From Asaia bogorensis (GTDB taxonomy: Bacteria; Pseudomonadota; Alphaproteobacteria; CACIAM-22H2): a DNA stretch of 64,000 nt. The notes under the pieces were generated by a model. That model saw only the letters and a program-made list of their open reading frames with translations. It ran no database searches and was not told the DNA's origin. The translations under genes and the position numbers were made by a program. Shown piece by piece: positions 45,341-54,460 of the stretch. Every line of letters begins with the position of its first letter. The first letter of the stretch is position 1. Location: assembly GCA_945901855.1 (NCBI GenBank), contig CAMDLT010000009.1:39257-103256 (forward strand), read 5' to 3'.

Positions 45341-46854
45341 CGTTTCAGGATCGAGCCCAGCACGCCCCGCACGATCGCCGTGCCGATCTGGCGGCCGATC
45401 GAACTGGTGACGGAACGAACGATAGCACCGGCGACCTGTTCGCCCATCGATTTTTGCGCGCGACCGCGGCCCTTTTGGGCGGGTTCCCTGCTGCCATTGT
45501 TTGAGCCGCTAAAGATCGTGCCGAGCGCGTCGGCAATCCCGCCTGCCGGTCGCGCATCCGCCGGGGTCGACGCAGTCGTCTTGGCGTCGCGCAACTGCTC
45601 GAACGCCGAAACATTGTCGACCGCGTCTTCGTATTTGCCGAACAAAGCGCTTTTGTCGACCAGCGTCTGGCGTTCCTCGGCCGACAGCGGCGCCAGGCGC
45701 GAGCGCGGCGGGCAGATCCGCGCGCGCATCGCGGGCGTCGGCGTGCCCTTGTCGTCGAGCAGCGAGACCAGTGCCTCGCCCACGCCGAGTTCGAGAATCG
45801 CCGTGGCCGCGTCCAGACCGGGGCGCGCGCGAAAGGTTTCGGCCGTCGCGCGCACGGTTTTCTGGTCGCGCGGGCTGAGGGCGCGCAAGCCGTGCTGCAC
45901 GCGGTTGCCGAGCTGGCCCAGCACATTGTCGGGCAGATCGAGCGCGCTCTGCGTGCAAAAATAAACGCCGACACCCTTCGAGCGAATGAGCTGCACGACC
46001 AGTTCTACCCGTTCGACCAGCGCTTTGGGCGCGTCTGCGAAGAGCAGATGCGCCTCGTCGAAGAAAAACGCGAGTTTGGGTTTGTCGATATCCCCGGCCT
46101 CGGGCAGATTTTCGTAGAGTTCGGCCAGCAGCCACAGCAGGAACGTCGCATAAAGCAGCGGGCGGTGCATGAGCTTGTCGGCGGCGAGAATCGAAATGCG
46201 GCCGCGGCCCTTGGCATCGCACGCCATCAAATCGCCGACCGCAACGGCCGGTTCGCCGAAGAATTTGTCGCCGCCTTGCGTTTCCAGCGCCAACAGGCCG
46301 CGCTGGATGGCGCCCACCGACGCCTGCGACACGTTGCCGTATTTGGCGCCGATCGCGGCGGCGTTCGCGGCAACGTAGGCCAGCATCGCGCGCAGGTCTT
46401 TGAGGTCGCACAGCAGCAAGCCGTCGTCGTCGGCGACCTTGAAGACGATGTTCAGCACGCCGCTTTGGATGTCGTTGAGATCGAGCAGGCGCGCCAGCAT
46501 CAGCGGCCCCACCTCGGAGATCGTGGCGCGCAGCGGGTGGCCCGCCTCGCCGAACACGTCCCAAAACAACACGGGGCTGGCCGCAAACTCGAAATCGTCG
46601 GCGCCGAGTTCGGCCGCCCGCAACCGGAATTTGTCGTTTTCGGCGCCGGCCACGGCAAGGCCCGACAGATCGCCCTTGATGTCGGCCATGAAGACCGGCA
46701 CGCCCGCTTGCGAGAGCGCTTCGGCCATCACGCGCAGCGTTACGGTCTTGCCGGTTCCCGTCGCGCCCGCAACAAGCCCATGGCGATTGGCCATGGGCAG
46801 GCGCAGCAACGCGGGCTCCTCGCCCTTGGCGATCAGCAGATGCGGCGCGGACAT
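45337..46854 (-). CDS. HerA/DUF853-type ATPase
   Basis: The 505-residue protein is a P-loop ATPase of the HerA-FtsK class. Walker A is [11 protein letters not shown] (about residue 30), Walker B is [13 protein letters not shown], and [26 protein letters not shown] is the family motif with the arginine finger. A glycine/serine-rich linker leads to a hydrophobic C-terminus ([20 protein letters not shown]). These proteins are widespread in alphaproteobacteria and of uncertain role, possibly DNA handling. It lies 10 bp after gcrA, so it could share the gcrA promoter. Confidence 0.88.
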   Translation of the reverse strand: MSAPHLLIAKGEEPALLRLPMANRHGLVAGATGTGKTVTLRVMAEALSQAGVPVFMADIKGDLSGLAVAGAENDKFRLRAAELGADDFEFAASPVLFWDVFGEAGHPLRATISEVGPLMLARLLDLNDIQSGVLNIVFKVADDDGLLLCDLKDLRAMLAYVAANAAAIGAKYGNVSQASVGAIQRGLLALETQGGDKFFGEPAVAVGDLMACDAKGRGRISILAADKLMHRPLLYATFLLWLLAELYENLPEAGDIDKPKLAFFFDEAHLLFADAPKALVERVELVVQLIRSKGVGVYFCTQSALDLPDNVLGQLGNRVQHGLRALSPRDQKTVRATAETFRARPGLDAATAILELGVGEALVSLLDDKGTPTPAMRARICPPRSRLAPLSAEERQTLVDKSALFGKYEDAVDNVSAFEQLRDAKTTASTPADARPAGGIADALGTIFSGSNNGSREPAQKGRGRAQKSMGEQVAGAIVRSVTSSIGRQIGTAIVRGVLGSILKR

Positions 46855-46864
46855 GAAGGGCCGA

Positions 46865-47350
46865 CTAGGCTGCTTCGGTGCGCGGCTTCATCTTCACGTA
46901 GGCGATGGCCGCATGCGACGAGCAATAGGGTTTGCCGTCGAGCGAGCGTTCGCCGCAGAAATGGAATTCCGTGTCGCCCGGATCGCCGATCGGCCAGCGG
47001 CAGGTGCTGGCCGACAGCGCCATCATCGGCAGACGCTTGGCCGACGGTTGGTTGGCCAAGGCGCGCAACGCGGCGGCGCTGGTTTGGGCGGCTTGCGTTG
47101 CGACACGCGGCTCGCGCGGCGCGCTGGGGGCGCGCGGCGCCGACGGCTGGCGCGGGGTCGACGGGCGATAGACTTGCGGGCGCGGCCCCGTGCGCTTGAT
47201 CGGCGACGGGCGGGCGGGCAGGTGCAAGCGATGCGCTTTGCCCACCACCGCATTCTTGGAAATGCCCAGGCGCTTGCCGATTTCTGCGGTCGTCAGGCCT
47301 TCGCCCCACAGTCGCGTCAGATCCGAAATCTGCTCTGGCGTCCAATCCAT
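46865..47350 (-). CDS. gcrA: GcrA cell-cycle regulator
   Basis: The 161-residue protein begins [20 protein letters not shown] and continues [22 protein letters not shown], the DNA-binding domain of GcrA, which reads methylated GANTC together with sigma-70. The middle is a Pro/Arg/Ala-rich linker, and the C-terminal domain has [18 protein letters not shown] and [12 protein letters not shown], the sigma-70-binding zinc-like module. It works as the reader of CcrM marks (CcrM is encoded 45 kb away in this window). The upstream region holds a DnaA box and GANTC sites. Confidence 0.96.
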   Translation of the reverse strand: MDWTPEQISDLTRLWGEGLTTAEIGKRLGISKNAVVGKAHRLHLPARPSPIKRTGPRPQVYRPSTPRQPSAPRAPSAPREPRVATQAAQTSAAALRALANQPSAKRLPMMALSASTCRWPIGDPGDTEFHFCGERSLDGKPYCSSHAAIAYVKMKPRTEAA

Positions 47351-47410
47351 TTCGCATCCCCTTGATTTAGCGCCGGTTTTCTTGATCGACTGTCGTGCAG
47401 CGCTAGGCCT

Positions 47411-47495
47411 TGTGGATAACTCCACTTGAGCTATACCACATACTGATGTTCCGAGTCGCCCGAGTCAAGCCCCCGACACAATAGATTGTGGGTAA
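47411..47495 (-). promoter_or_regulatory. gcrA upstream region: DnaA boxes and two GANTC sites
   Basis: On the minus strand a perfect DnaA box TTATCCACA lies at 47419-47411, 61 bp before the gcrA ATG. A near-perfect box, TTACCCACA, is at 47495-47487. Two GANTC sites (GAGTC on the plus strand) are at 47453-47457 and 47462-47466; the second overlaps TTGACT, a possible -35 of a gcrA promoter. Activation of gcrA by DnaA is known in Caulobacter. The plus-strand promoter of corA must also lie in this 225-bp gap. Confidence 0.7.
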
Positions 47496-47575
47496 CTTTC
47501 TATATCTGGCGTTGGCGCCGGCGCTTGAAACAGGCCGCGATTGCGCACGGCACCAAAGTATGGAATTGAGCGTCG

Positions 47576-48568
47576 ATGATTTTTGCCTATGTCCCGCAAG
47601 ATGGCATTGTGGTGAAACGCACCATCGACGCGGCCCAGCCTGTGCCGACGGCGGCGTTGTGGATCGATCTGTTTTCGCCGACGCCCGACGACCGCGCGCG
47701 CGTCGATGCGGCGTTCAATCTGGCGATCCCGACGCACGAAGAAATGCTCGAGATCGAACCCTCGGCGCGGCTCTATTCGGAAAACGGCGCGCTCTACATG
47801 ACCGCGACGATTCTGGCGCGCGCCGACGAGCCGAACCCCACCGCCGACGCGTTCACCTTCGTCTTGACCAACCGGTGTCTGGTCACGGTGCGCTACCACG
47901 ATCCCCGGCCCGTGACGCAGTTCGCCAACCGGCTGCTGCGCCTGCCCGGCGGCTGCGCGAACGGCGAGGAGGCGATGATCGGGCTGATGGATGCGTTCGT
48001 CGACCGCATCGCCGACATTCTGGAAAAAGCTGGCACCGATCTCGATGCCATCTCGCGCGCGATTTTTTCGAGGCCCGCGCGCCAGACCGCCCAAAGCAAG
48101 CAGGAACGCGACATGCAGAACGTGCTGCGCGAACTTGGGCGCATCGAGGATCTTTGCTCGACCGCGCGCGAAAGCATGCTGGGGTTGCAGCGCGTGGTGC
48201 GCTTCCTCGACGTCTCGGCCGAGGGCGAGACCAAGAAACAGTCGAAGGAGATGCATGCGCGCTTCAAGTCGCTCAATCGCGACTTGACCTCCTTGATGGA
48301 GCATGCGGATTTCGACAGCCGCAAAGTGAACTTCCTGCTCGACGCGACGCTGGGCCTGATCAATATCGAGCAGAACCGCATCATCAAATTGTTTTCGGTG
48401 GTCTCGGTCGTGCTGATGCCGCCCACGCTCGTGGGCACGGTCTACGGCATGAATTTCAAGCTCATCCCCGAGCTCGAATGGGCGTTCGGCTATCCGTGGG
48501 CGATCGCGCTGATGCTGGCGTCCGCCGTGCTGCCCTATCTGTATTTCAAGAAACGCGGCTGGTTCTAG
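47576..48568 (+). CDS. corA: CorA magnesium/cobalt transporter
   Basis: The 330-residue protein has the large cytoplasmic domain and two C-terminal membrane segments with the ion-selective GMN motif (GTVYGMNFKLIPE). KVNFLLDATLGLINIEQNRIIKLFS is the long pore helix. It forms a pentameric channel for Mg2+ (Co2+, Ni2+). It is divergent from gcrA and convergent with the RraA-like gene, overlapping it by 4 bp. No Mg riboswitch is recognisable upstream. Confidence 0.95.
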   Translation: MIFAYVPQDGIVVKRTIDAAQPVPTAALWIDLFSPTPDDRARVDAAFNLAIPTHEEMLEIEPSARLYSENGALYMTATILARADEPNPTADAFTFVLTNRCLVTVRYHDPRPVTQFANRLLRLPGGCANGEEAMIGLMDAFVDRIADILEKAGTDLDAISRAIFSRPARQTAQSKQERDMQNVLRELGRIEDLCSTARESMLGLQRVVRFLDVSAEGETKKQSKEMHARFKSLNRDLTSLMEHADFDSRKVNFLLDATLGLINIEQNRIIKLFSVVSVVLMPPTLVGTVYGMNFKLIPELEWAFGYPWAIALMLASAVLPYLYFKKRGWF

Positions 48569-49215
48569 AACTTGCCGTATTTGAGATACGCCGCCTGCGG
48601 GTCCATGCCGCCCAGGATGGCGCTGCGCACGGCGTTTTCGGTCTGCGCCACTTCCTCGGTGCGCGTCACGGCGGCCTCGGCGACCGCCTGCGGAATGACG
48701 ACCGCCCCGTCGGCATCGGCCAGCACGTAGTCGCCCGAAGCCACCGTCACCGCGCCGATCGTCACCGGTGCACCGAACGAATCGGGGATCCAGCGTCCGC
48801 CGATATCGGCCGGCGTCGCGAAACTGCAGAACACCGGAAAGCCCAGTTCGACGATCATGTCGACGTCGCGCGTGCCGCCGTCGACCAGATAGCCGCGCAC
48901 GCCCTTGAGCTTCAAGGCGGCCGCCGACAATTCGCCCATCAGCGCGATCTCGTGCGTGTGCGGCTGGCAAACCACGACCGTGCCCGGCGACGCTTTGGAG
49001 AGCAGCGCCGTCCACGCGAGCAGCGTGTCGTGGCTCGTTTTGCTGCGGTCGATATGGCCGCTCACGGTCCACACGGGGCCCGCCAGGCGCATTCCCGGCG
49101 CCAGCGCGCGAATGGCCGGGGGCAGCACGCAACGCTCGTGCCCCATGGCGCGCAGCACGTCGTGCACGGCCGAGCTGTAGCAGCGTTCCAAACGGTGCGC
49201 GAGCGTCGCTGGCAT
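48565..49215 (-). CDS. RraA/HMG-aldolase family protein
   Basis: The 216-residue protein has GVRGYLVDGGTRDVDMI with the conserved Gly-Gly-x-Arg-Asp that binds metal and oxaloacetate, and VLADADGAVVIPQAVAEAA. Members of this family are 4-hydroxy-4-methyl-2-oxoglutarate/oxaloacetate lyases; the name RraA comes from an RNase E inhibitor with the same fold. Among nearby catabolic genes the aldolase role is more likely. ATG 49215 gives the standard N-terminus. The 143-bp gap to crcB carries the 14-bp repeats. Confidence 0.85.
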   Translation of the reverse strand: MPATLAHRLERCYSSAVHDVLRAMGHERCVLPPAIRALAPGMRLAGPVWTVSGHIDRSKTSHDTLLAWTALLSKASPGTVVVCQPHTHEIALMGELSAAALKLKGVRGYLVDGGTRDVDMIVELGFPVFCSFATPADIGGRWIPDSFGAPVTIGAVTVASGDYVLADADGAVVIPQAVAEAAVTRTEEVAQTENAVRSAILGGMDPQAAYLKYGKF

Positions 49216-49312
49216 GGGTCTCTCCCGATCTTGTTTTTTGTGTACGACGAGCGGCCTTGCCTAAGCCCGGCGCCCACCGCAAGATCGCAAGCTTAAACCC
49301 GCTTCGTGCGCC

Positions 49313-49354
49313 CTGCCAAGACGAGACTACCCAGACGAGGCTGCCAAGACGAGA
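49313..49354 (+). repeat. Three 14-bp tandem repeats just before crcB
   Basis: CTGCCAAGACGAGA (49313-49326), CTACCCAGACGAGG (49327-49340) and CTGCCAAGACGAGA (49341-49354) are head to tail; the first and third are identical. The last ends 4 bases before the crcB ATG, so its GACGAGA may serve as a weak ribosome site. No fluoride-riboswitch fold is recognisable. Confidence 0.75.
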
Positions 49355-49358
49355 TCGC

Positions 49359-49757
49359 ATGACCGCAACGGCCGCACTCTATTTTTGGATCGCTCTTGGC
49401 AGCGCTGTGGGCGGAATGGGCCGCCACGCGGCGTCGCTGGCGATCCAGCAATTCGCCGATCCCAACGGTTTGCCGTGGTGGACCATCCTGGTCAACGCGA
49501 CCGGCAGTTTTGCGATCGGCTTCGCGGCGGCTGCCACCGCTGCCGACGGGATCTGGCCGCAAAACGAAACGGTCCGCACGTTTTTGACGGTCGGCATCCT
49601 TGGCGGCTACACGACCTTTTCGGCCTTCTCGCTGCAAACCTTCGACCTCGCGCGCCAGGGCGAAGCTGGATTGGCCGCGCTCAACGTGGCGCTGTCGGTC
49701 GGGCTCTGTCTGATCGCGGTGGCCGCCGGATTTTTTGCGGCGCGTCTGTTCGAATAA
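49359..49757 (+). CDS. crcB: Fluoride channel CrcB/FluC
   Basis: The 132-residue protein has four membrane segments and the family motifs GGMGRHAASL (the N-terminal GxxxRY-like site), VNATGSFAIGF and the TVGILGGYTTFSAFS pore segment with its Phe box residues. It exports fluoride as a dual-topology dimer. It is followed after 28 bp by the GMC oxidoreductase. Confidence 0.92.
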   Translation: MTATAALYFWIALGSAVGGMGRHAASLAIQQFADPNGLPWWTILVNATGSFAIGFAAAATAADGIWPQNETVRTFLTVGILGGYTTFSAFSLQTFDLARQGEAGLAALNVALSVGLCLIAVAAGFFAARLFE

Positions 49758-49785
49758 CCGGCCTTTTTTCGGAACAAGGAGCCGC

Positions 49786-51396
49786 ATGCCCGAATCGTTT
49801 GGCGAGTTCGACTACATCGTCGTGGGGGCGGGGTCGGCGGGCTGCGTGCTCGCCAATCGGCTGTCGGCCGATCCCAAAAACCGCGTGCTGCTGCTTGAGG
49901 CGGGCGGCAATGACAATTACATGTGGATTCATATTCCGGTCGGCTATCTTTACACGCACGGCAATCCGCGCGTCGATTGGTGCTTCAAGACCGAAAGCGA
50001 AGCGGGTCTTGGCGGCCGCACGCTTGGCTATCCGCGCGGCAAGGTGCTGGGCGGATGCACGGCCATCAACGGCATGATCTATATGCGCGGCCAGGCCGCC
50101 GACTACGACCAATGGCGCCAGTTGGGACTTGCGGGCTGGGGCTGGGACGACGTGCTGCCCTATTTCAAACGCTCGGAAGACAATGCGCGCTTCGAAGGCG
50201 ATGCGCTGCACGCGACGGGCGGCGAATTTCGCGTCGAAGAAATGCGCCTGTCCTGGGAGATTCTCGACGCGTTTCGCGACGCCGCCGCCGAGACGGGCAT
50301 TCCCAAGATCGACGATTTCAACGGCGGCGACAATTTCGGCTGCGCCTATTTCCAGGTGAACCAAAACAAGGGCGTGCGCTGGACGTCGGCCAAAGGCTTC
50401 CTGCGCCCGGCCATGGCAAGGCCCAATCTGCGCGTGCTGACGCATGCCACGGCGCACGGCCTGATCGTCGAAGCGGGCCGCGTTGCGGGAGTCCGCGTGT
50501 TCCATGGCGGCGCGCTGCACGCGGTGCGTGCCTTGCGCGAGACCGTGCTGGCAGCGGGCGCCATCGGTTCGCCGCACATCCTGCAGCTTGCGGGCATCGG
50601 CGATCCGGCGCTGCTCGCCCGGCACGGCATTGCGGTGCGCCATGCCCTGCCCGAAGTTGGCGCCAACTTGCAGGACCATCTGCAAATCCGGTGCGCCTAC
50701 AAGGTGCAGGGCACCAGGACGATGAACGAGCGCGCAAACTCGCTTTTCGGCAAGGCAGCGATGGCGCTCGAATACGCGCTGTTCCGGCGCGGCCCTTTGA
50801 CGATGGCGCCCTCGCAGCTTGGCGCCTTCGCCAAATCGGGGCCCGACAAGGACACGGCCGATCTCGAATACCACGTGCAGCCTTTGAGCCTCGACAAGTT
50901 CGGCGAGCCTTTGCATCCGTTCCCCGCCTTTACGGCATCGGTGTGCAATCTGCGGCCGACGAGCCGGGGCCATGTGCGGCTCAAATCCGCCGACCCTGCG
51001 GCCGCGCCCGCGATCCAGCCGAACTATCTTTCGACCGCCGAAGACAAACGCATCGCCGCCGAAGCGATCCGCCTCACGCGCCGCATCGTCGCGGCGCCGG
51101 CCTTGCAGCGTTTCCGCCCCGAAGAGTTCCGCCCCGGTCCCGAATTCGACAGCGAGCAACAATTGGTCGAAGCGGCGGGGCGCATCGGCACGACGATCTT
51201 CCATCCGACCGGCACGTGCCGCATGGGCGCGGATCCCGGCGCCGTCGTCGATGCGCGGCTGCGCTTGAACGGACTTGGCGGCCTGCGCATCGCCGACGCG
51301 TCGGTGATGCCCAGCATCACGTCGGGCAACACCAACGCGCCCACGATCATGATCGCGGAAAAAGCCGCCGCGATGATGCTGGAAGACGCGCGCTAG
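49786..51396 (+). CDS. GMC-family FAD oxidoreductase (choline/alcohol dehydrogenase type)
   Basis: The 536-residue flavoenzyme oxidises an alcohol group. The FAD motif is YIVVGAGSAGCVLANRLS; PRGKVLGGCTAINGMIYMRG and AGAIGSPHILQLAGIG are GMC signatures 1 and 2; the catalytic His is in FHPTGTCRMG and the late Asn in SGNTNAPTIMIAEKAA. An AAGGAG ribosome site precedes the ATG at 49786. It is 14 bp before the Gfo/Idh gene, so the pair probably shares an operon. The substrate cannot be read. Confidence 0.92.
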   Translation: MPESFGEFDYIVVGAGSAGCVLANRLSADPKNRVLLLEAGGNDNYMWIHIPVGYLYTHGNPRVDWCFKTESEAGLGGRTLGYPRGKVLGGCTAINGMIYMRGQAADYDQWRQLGLAGWGWDDVLPYFKRSEDNARFEGDALHATGGEFRVEEMRLSWEILDAFRDAAAETGIPKIDDFNGGDNFGCAYFQVNQNKGVRWTSAKGFLRPAMARPNLRVLTHATAHGLIVEAGRVAGVRVFHGGALHAVRALRETVLAAGAIGSPHILQLAGIGDPALLARHGIAVRHALPEVGANLQDHLQIRCAYKVQGTRTMNERANSLFGKAAMALEYALFRRGPLTMAPSQLGAFAKSGPDKDTADLEYHVQPLSLDKFGEPLHPFPAFTASVCNLRPTSRGHVRLKSADPAAAPAIQPNYLSTAEDKRIAAEAIRLTRRIVAAPALQRFRPEEFRPGPEFDSEQQLVEAAGRIGTTIFHPTGTCRMGADPGAVVDARLRLNGLGGLRIADASVMPSITSGNTNAPTIMIAEKAAAMMLEDAR

Positions 51397-51410
51397 AAAG
51401 CGAGAAAAAA

Positions 51411-52586
51411 ATGTCGGGCAATCGCATTCGGGCAATTTTGGGGCGACGCTTGCGCATCGCATTTGTCGGCGGCGGCAGCACGGCCATGATCGGACCGGTG
51501 CATCGGCTTGCCGCGCGCCTCGACGATTTTTACGAACCCGTCGCATGCGCGCTGTCGGCCGATCCCGCGCGCAGCGTGGCCGAGGGTGCCGCCCTTGGCA
51601 TCGCACGGCCCTATGCGAGCTTCGAGGCGCTGATTGCGGGCGAAGCCGCGCGCGCCGACAAGGCCGATGCGATCGCGATCGCGACGCCGAACGATCTGCA
51701 TCTGGCGCAAGCGCGCGCAGCGCTCGATGCCGGCTACGCCGTGATCTGCGACAAGCCGCTGACCAACACGCTGGCCGAAGCGCAAGCGCTGCAAGCGGCC
51801 GTGCGGCGCACGGGCCTGCCGTTTTTGCTGCTGCACAATTATTCGGGCTATCCGATGGTGCGCGAGGCGCGTGCGTGCGTGGCAGCGGGCGAGCTTGGCA
51901 AGCTCAACCTTGCGCGCGTGAGCTATTTGCAAGGCAGCCTTGGCCAGCATGTCGAAGCCGAGGGCATGGACGGCCTTCATCCGCGCCTGCAATGGCGTCT
52001 CGATCCCGCGCGCGGCGGCAGCCATGTGATGGCCGATATCGGCACGCACGCGCACCAGCTACTGACCTACATTTCGGGCGCGCGGGTCGCCTCTGTGCGC
52101 GCCGACGTGGGCGCATCGTTCGACAGGCGCACCGCCGACGATACGGCGAGCGCGCTCCTGCGCCTTGAAGGCGGCGCGCGCGCAAGCTTCCTTGCCAGCA
52201 AAGCCGCGACAGGTGCGGAAAACGCGCTGTCGATCGAGCTCTACGGCGACAAAGGCGGATTGCTGTGGGAGCAGGCGTCGATGAACGTCCTCAAAATCAT
52301 GCGCCCGATGGCGGCCTTCGAAACGCGCTCGCGCGGGCTTGCGAGCTTGCATCCGCTGGCCCGGCGCGCATCCCGCATTTCGGCCGGCCACCCGGAAGGA
52401 TTTTTCGAGGCGTTCGCCAATCTCATGTCGGACTTCGCCGATATTTTGGCCGCACGCCTGACGGGCCAGACGCCCGATCCGCTGGCACTGCATATCCCCG
52501 GCATCGACGACGGCGTGGCGGGCGTTGCCTTCGTCGAGGCGTGTCTGTTGTCGAGCAAAACGGGGGCGTCGACCGACTGCGCGTGA
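51411..52586 (+). CDS. Gfo/Idh/MocA-family oxidoreductase
   Basis: The 391-residue protein has a Rossmann start (LRIAFVGGGSTAMIGPVHRLA), the CDKPLTNTLAEA motif with the catalytic Lys, and GGSHVMADIGTHAHQLLTY with the catalytic Asp-x-x-x-His. Such enzymes oxidise or reduce sugar or inositol-type compounds with NAD(P). The next gene is 180 bp away, and that gap holds no gene I can support. Confidence 0.9.
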   Translation: MSGNRIRAILGRRLRIAFVGGGSTAMIGPVHRLAARLDDFYEPVACALSADPARSVAEGAALGIARPYASFEALIAGEAARADKADAIAIATPNDLHLAQARAALDAGYAVICDKPLTNTLAEAQALQAAVRRTGLPFLLLHNYSGYPMVREARACVAAGELGKLNLARVSYLQGSLGQHVEAEGMDGLHPRLQWRLDPARGGSHVMADIGTHAHQLLTYISGARVASVRADVGASFDRRTADDTASALLRLEGGARASFLASKAATGAENALSIELYGDKGGLLWEQASMNVLKIMRPMAAFETRSRGLASLHPLARRASRISAGHPEGFFEAFANLMSDFADILAARLTGQTPDPLALHIPGIDDGVAGVAFVEACLLSSKTGASTDCA

Positions 52587-52766
52587 ATCCGGTTCACAAT
52601 TTCGATACGACTGCCCAATGACGCTCGCTCAGATCGCGTTCGCATTCGTTGCGCCGATTGGGGGCGGCGGTCGCAAGGTTGCGTGCGCTCCGCCCCGGCC
52701 TGCAAGCGCGCGGGTTGAGTGCGCGCCTGCGGAACGATAAGGTCGAGTTCGGGGAGAAACGCGAGA

Positions 52767-54458
52767 ATGAACAAACCGAACGGGGCGGAAGCCTTTGTGA
52801 AGCTTTTGGCGGCGCATAAAGTCGAACACGTGTTCGGCCTGTGCGGCGACACGAGCCTGCCGTTGTACGACGCGCTGGCGCGGCTGGGCGGGGCCGGCGG
52901 GCACGGCATTTCGCATATCCTCACGCGCGACGAACGCTCGGCCGGCTACATGGCCGATACCTACGCGCGCGTCACGGGCAAGGTCGGCGTGTGCGAAGGC
53001 CCGTCGGGCGGCGGGGCCACCTACATTCTGCCCGCCGTCGCCGAAGCCAACGAAAGCTCGATCCCGCTGCTCGCGGTCACGACCGACATTTCGGTGTCCT
53101 CGCGCGGGCGCTACGTGCTGACCGAACTCGACCAGGCCGCCTTGTTCAAGCCCGTGACCAAGTGGAACAAGGTCATCGACCGCGCCGCCGAAATTCCGGC
53201 GACGTTGCGCCGCGCCTTTCGCGAAGCCACCAGCGGGCGGCCGGGTGCGGTGCATCTGGGCTTGCCCTACGACGTGCAAAAAGATCCGGTCGAAGAAAGC
53301 GACATCTGGGGCGATGCGATCAACGCGGCAGCGCCCTCGCATCGCGTGGCGCCCGAAGACAGCGCGATCGCGGCCGCTGTCGCGGCCTTGAGCCGGGCCG
53401 AAAAGCCCGTCATCGTTGTGGGCGGCGGCGTCGTGCTCGCCAACGCCGAAGACGCGCTCGCCCGCGTCGCCGAAGCGCTCGATGCGCCCGTGCTCGTGAC
53501 GATCTCGGGCCAGGGCTCGATCTGCGACAGCCATCCTTTGTCGGCGGGGGTCGTCGGCTCGAACGGCGGCACGCTGCCGACGCGCGCCCTGGTCGAAGCC
53601 GCCGACCTCGTGCTGTTTGTCGGCTGCCGTGCGGGCTCGGTTACGACCGAACGCTGGCGCTACCCCGCCCCCGGTACGCCCATCGTGCATATCGATGTCG
53701 ATCCCGCCGTCGTTGGCGCCATCTATGCGACGCAAGCGGGCATCGTGGGCGATGCCAAACTTGCGCTTGGCAAACTTGCCGATGCGCTGGGCGCCAAGCG
53801 CGCCCCAGGCGACGCCATCAAGCGCGTGGCGGCGGCGCGGGCGGCGCGCGAAGACGCCTACTTTGCGTTGGCGCATTCCGCCGACACGCCGATCAGGCCC
53901 GAACGCCTCGTCCATACGATGGCCGAACTGCTGCCCGACGACGCCGTAATCGTCGCGGACCCCGGCACGCCGTGCCCGTACTTTTCGGCCTTCTACCCCA
54001 AGCGTCGGCTGGGCCGCTGGTTTGTGACCAACCGCGCGCACGGGGCGTTGGGCTATTCGCTGCCTGCGGTTGTGGGTGCTGCGATCGGCCGGCCGCAAAG
54101 CAAATGCGTGGCCGTCATGGGCGACGGCAGTTTCGGCTTCGCGTGCGGCGAGATGGAAACCATCGTGCGGCTGGGTCTGCCCGTGACGCTGGTGGTGGTG
54201 TCCAACGCGGTCTATGGCTGGATCAAAGCCGGGCAAAAGACCGGCTATGGCGGGCGCTATTTCTCGGTCGATTTCAACCGCACGGACCACGCGGCGGTTG
54301 CCGCCGCCTTTGGCGTCAAAAGCTGGCGCGTGGAAGAACCGGGCGATCTCAAAGCCGCGCTCAAGGCGGCGTTCGAACATCCGGGGCCGACCTTGGTCGA
54401 CGTGCTGTGCCAACCGCTGCACGAAGCCAAGGCCCCCGTCAGCGAATGGGTGGCATAG
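52767..54458 (+). CDS. Thiamine-diphosphate-dependent enzyme (acetolactate-synthase/benzoylformate-decarboxylase type)
   Basis: The 563-residue protein has the three TPP domains. The catalytic Glu is in TRDERSAGYMADTYAR, and the TPP motif is GDGSFGFACGEMETIVRLG through to the Asn of VVVSNAVYGW. The middle domain has VVGGGVVLANAEDAL. The chain is similar to large-subunit-like acetolactate synthases of catabolic clusters, so it may be a 2-oxo acid decarboxylase or ligase. GGGGAGAAAC precedes the ATG. It is 2 bp before the Ldh2 gene. Confidence 0.9.
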   Translation: MNKPNGAEAFVKLLAAHKVEHVFGLCGDTSLPLYDALARLGGAGGHGISHILTRDERSAGYMADTYARVTGKVGVCEGPSGGGATYILPAVAEANESSIPLLAVTTDISVSSRGRYVLTELDQAALFKPVTKWNKVIDRAAEIPATLRRAFREATSGRPGAVHLGLPYDVQKDPVEESDIWGDAINAAAPSHRVAPEDSAIAAAVAALSRAEKPVIVVGGGVVLANAEDALARVAEALDAPVLVTISGQGSICDSHPLSAGVVGSNGGTLPTRALVEAADLVLFVGCRAGSVTTERWRYPAPGTPIVHIDVDPAVVGAIYATQAGIVGDAKLALGKLADALGAKRAPGDAIKRVAAARAAREDAYFALAHSADTPIRPERLVHTMAELLPDDAVIVADPGTPCPYFSAFYPKRRLGRWFVTNRAHGALGYSLPAVVGAAIGRPQSKCVAVMGDGSFGFACGEMETIVRLGLPVTLVVVSNAVYGWIKAGQKTGYGGRYFSVDFNRTDHAAVAAAFGVKSWRVEEPGDLKAALKAAFEHPGPTLVDVLCQPLHEAKAPVSEWVA

Positions 54459-54460
54459 AC

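Noticed and set aside
47351..47575. Magnesium riboswitch upstream of corA
   Set aside because: No recognisable aptamer elements; the gap is explained by gcrA-side DnaA and GANTC sites.
49216..49358. Fluoride riboswitch upstream of crcB
   Set aside because: No conserved GGNGAUGGN-type core or fold is visible; the tandem repeats explain the structure seen.
52587..52766. A small coding frame in the gap between the Gfo/Idh and TPP genes
   Set aside because: No ribosome site and no coding-like codon use that is not a shadow; left as non-coding.
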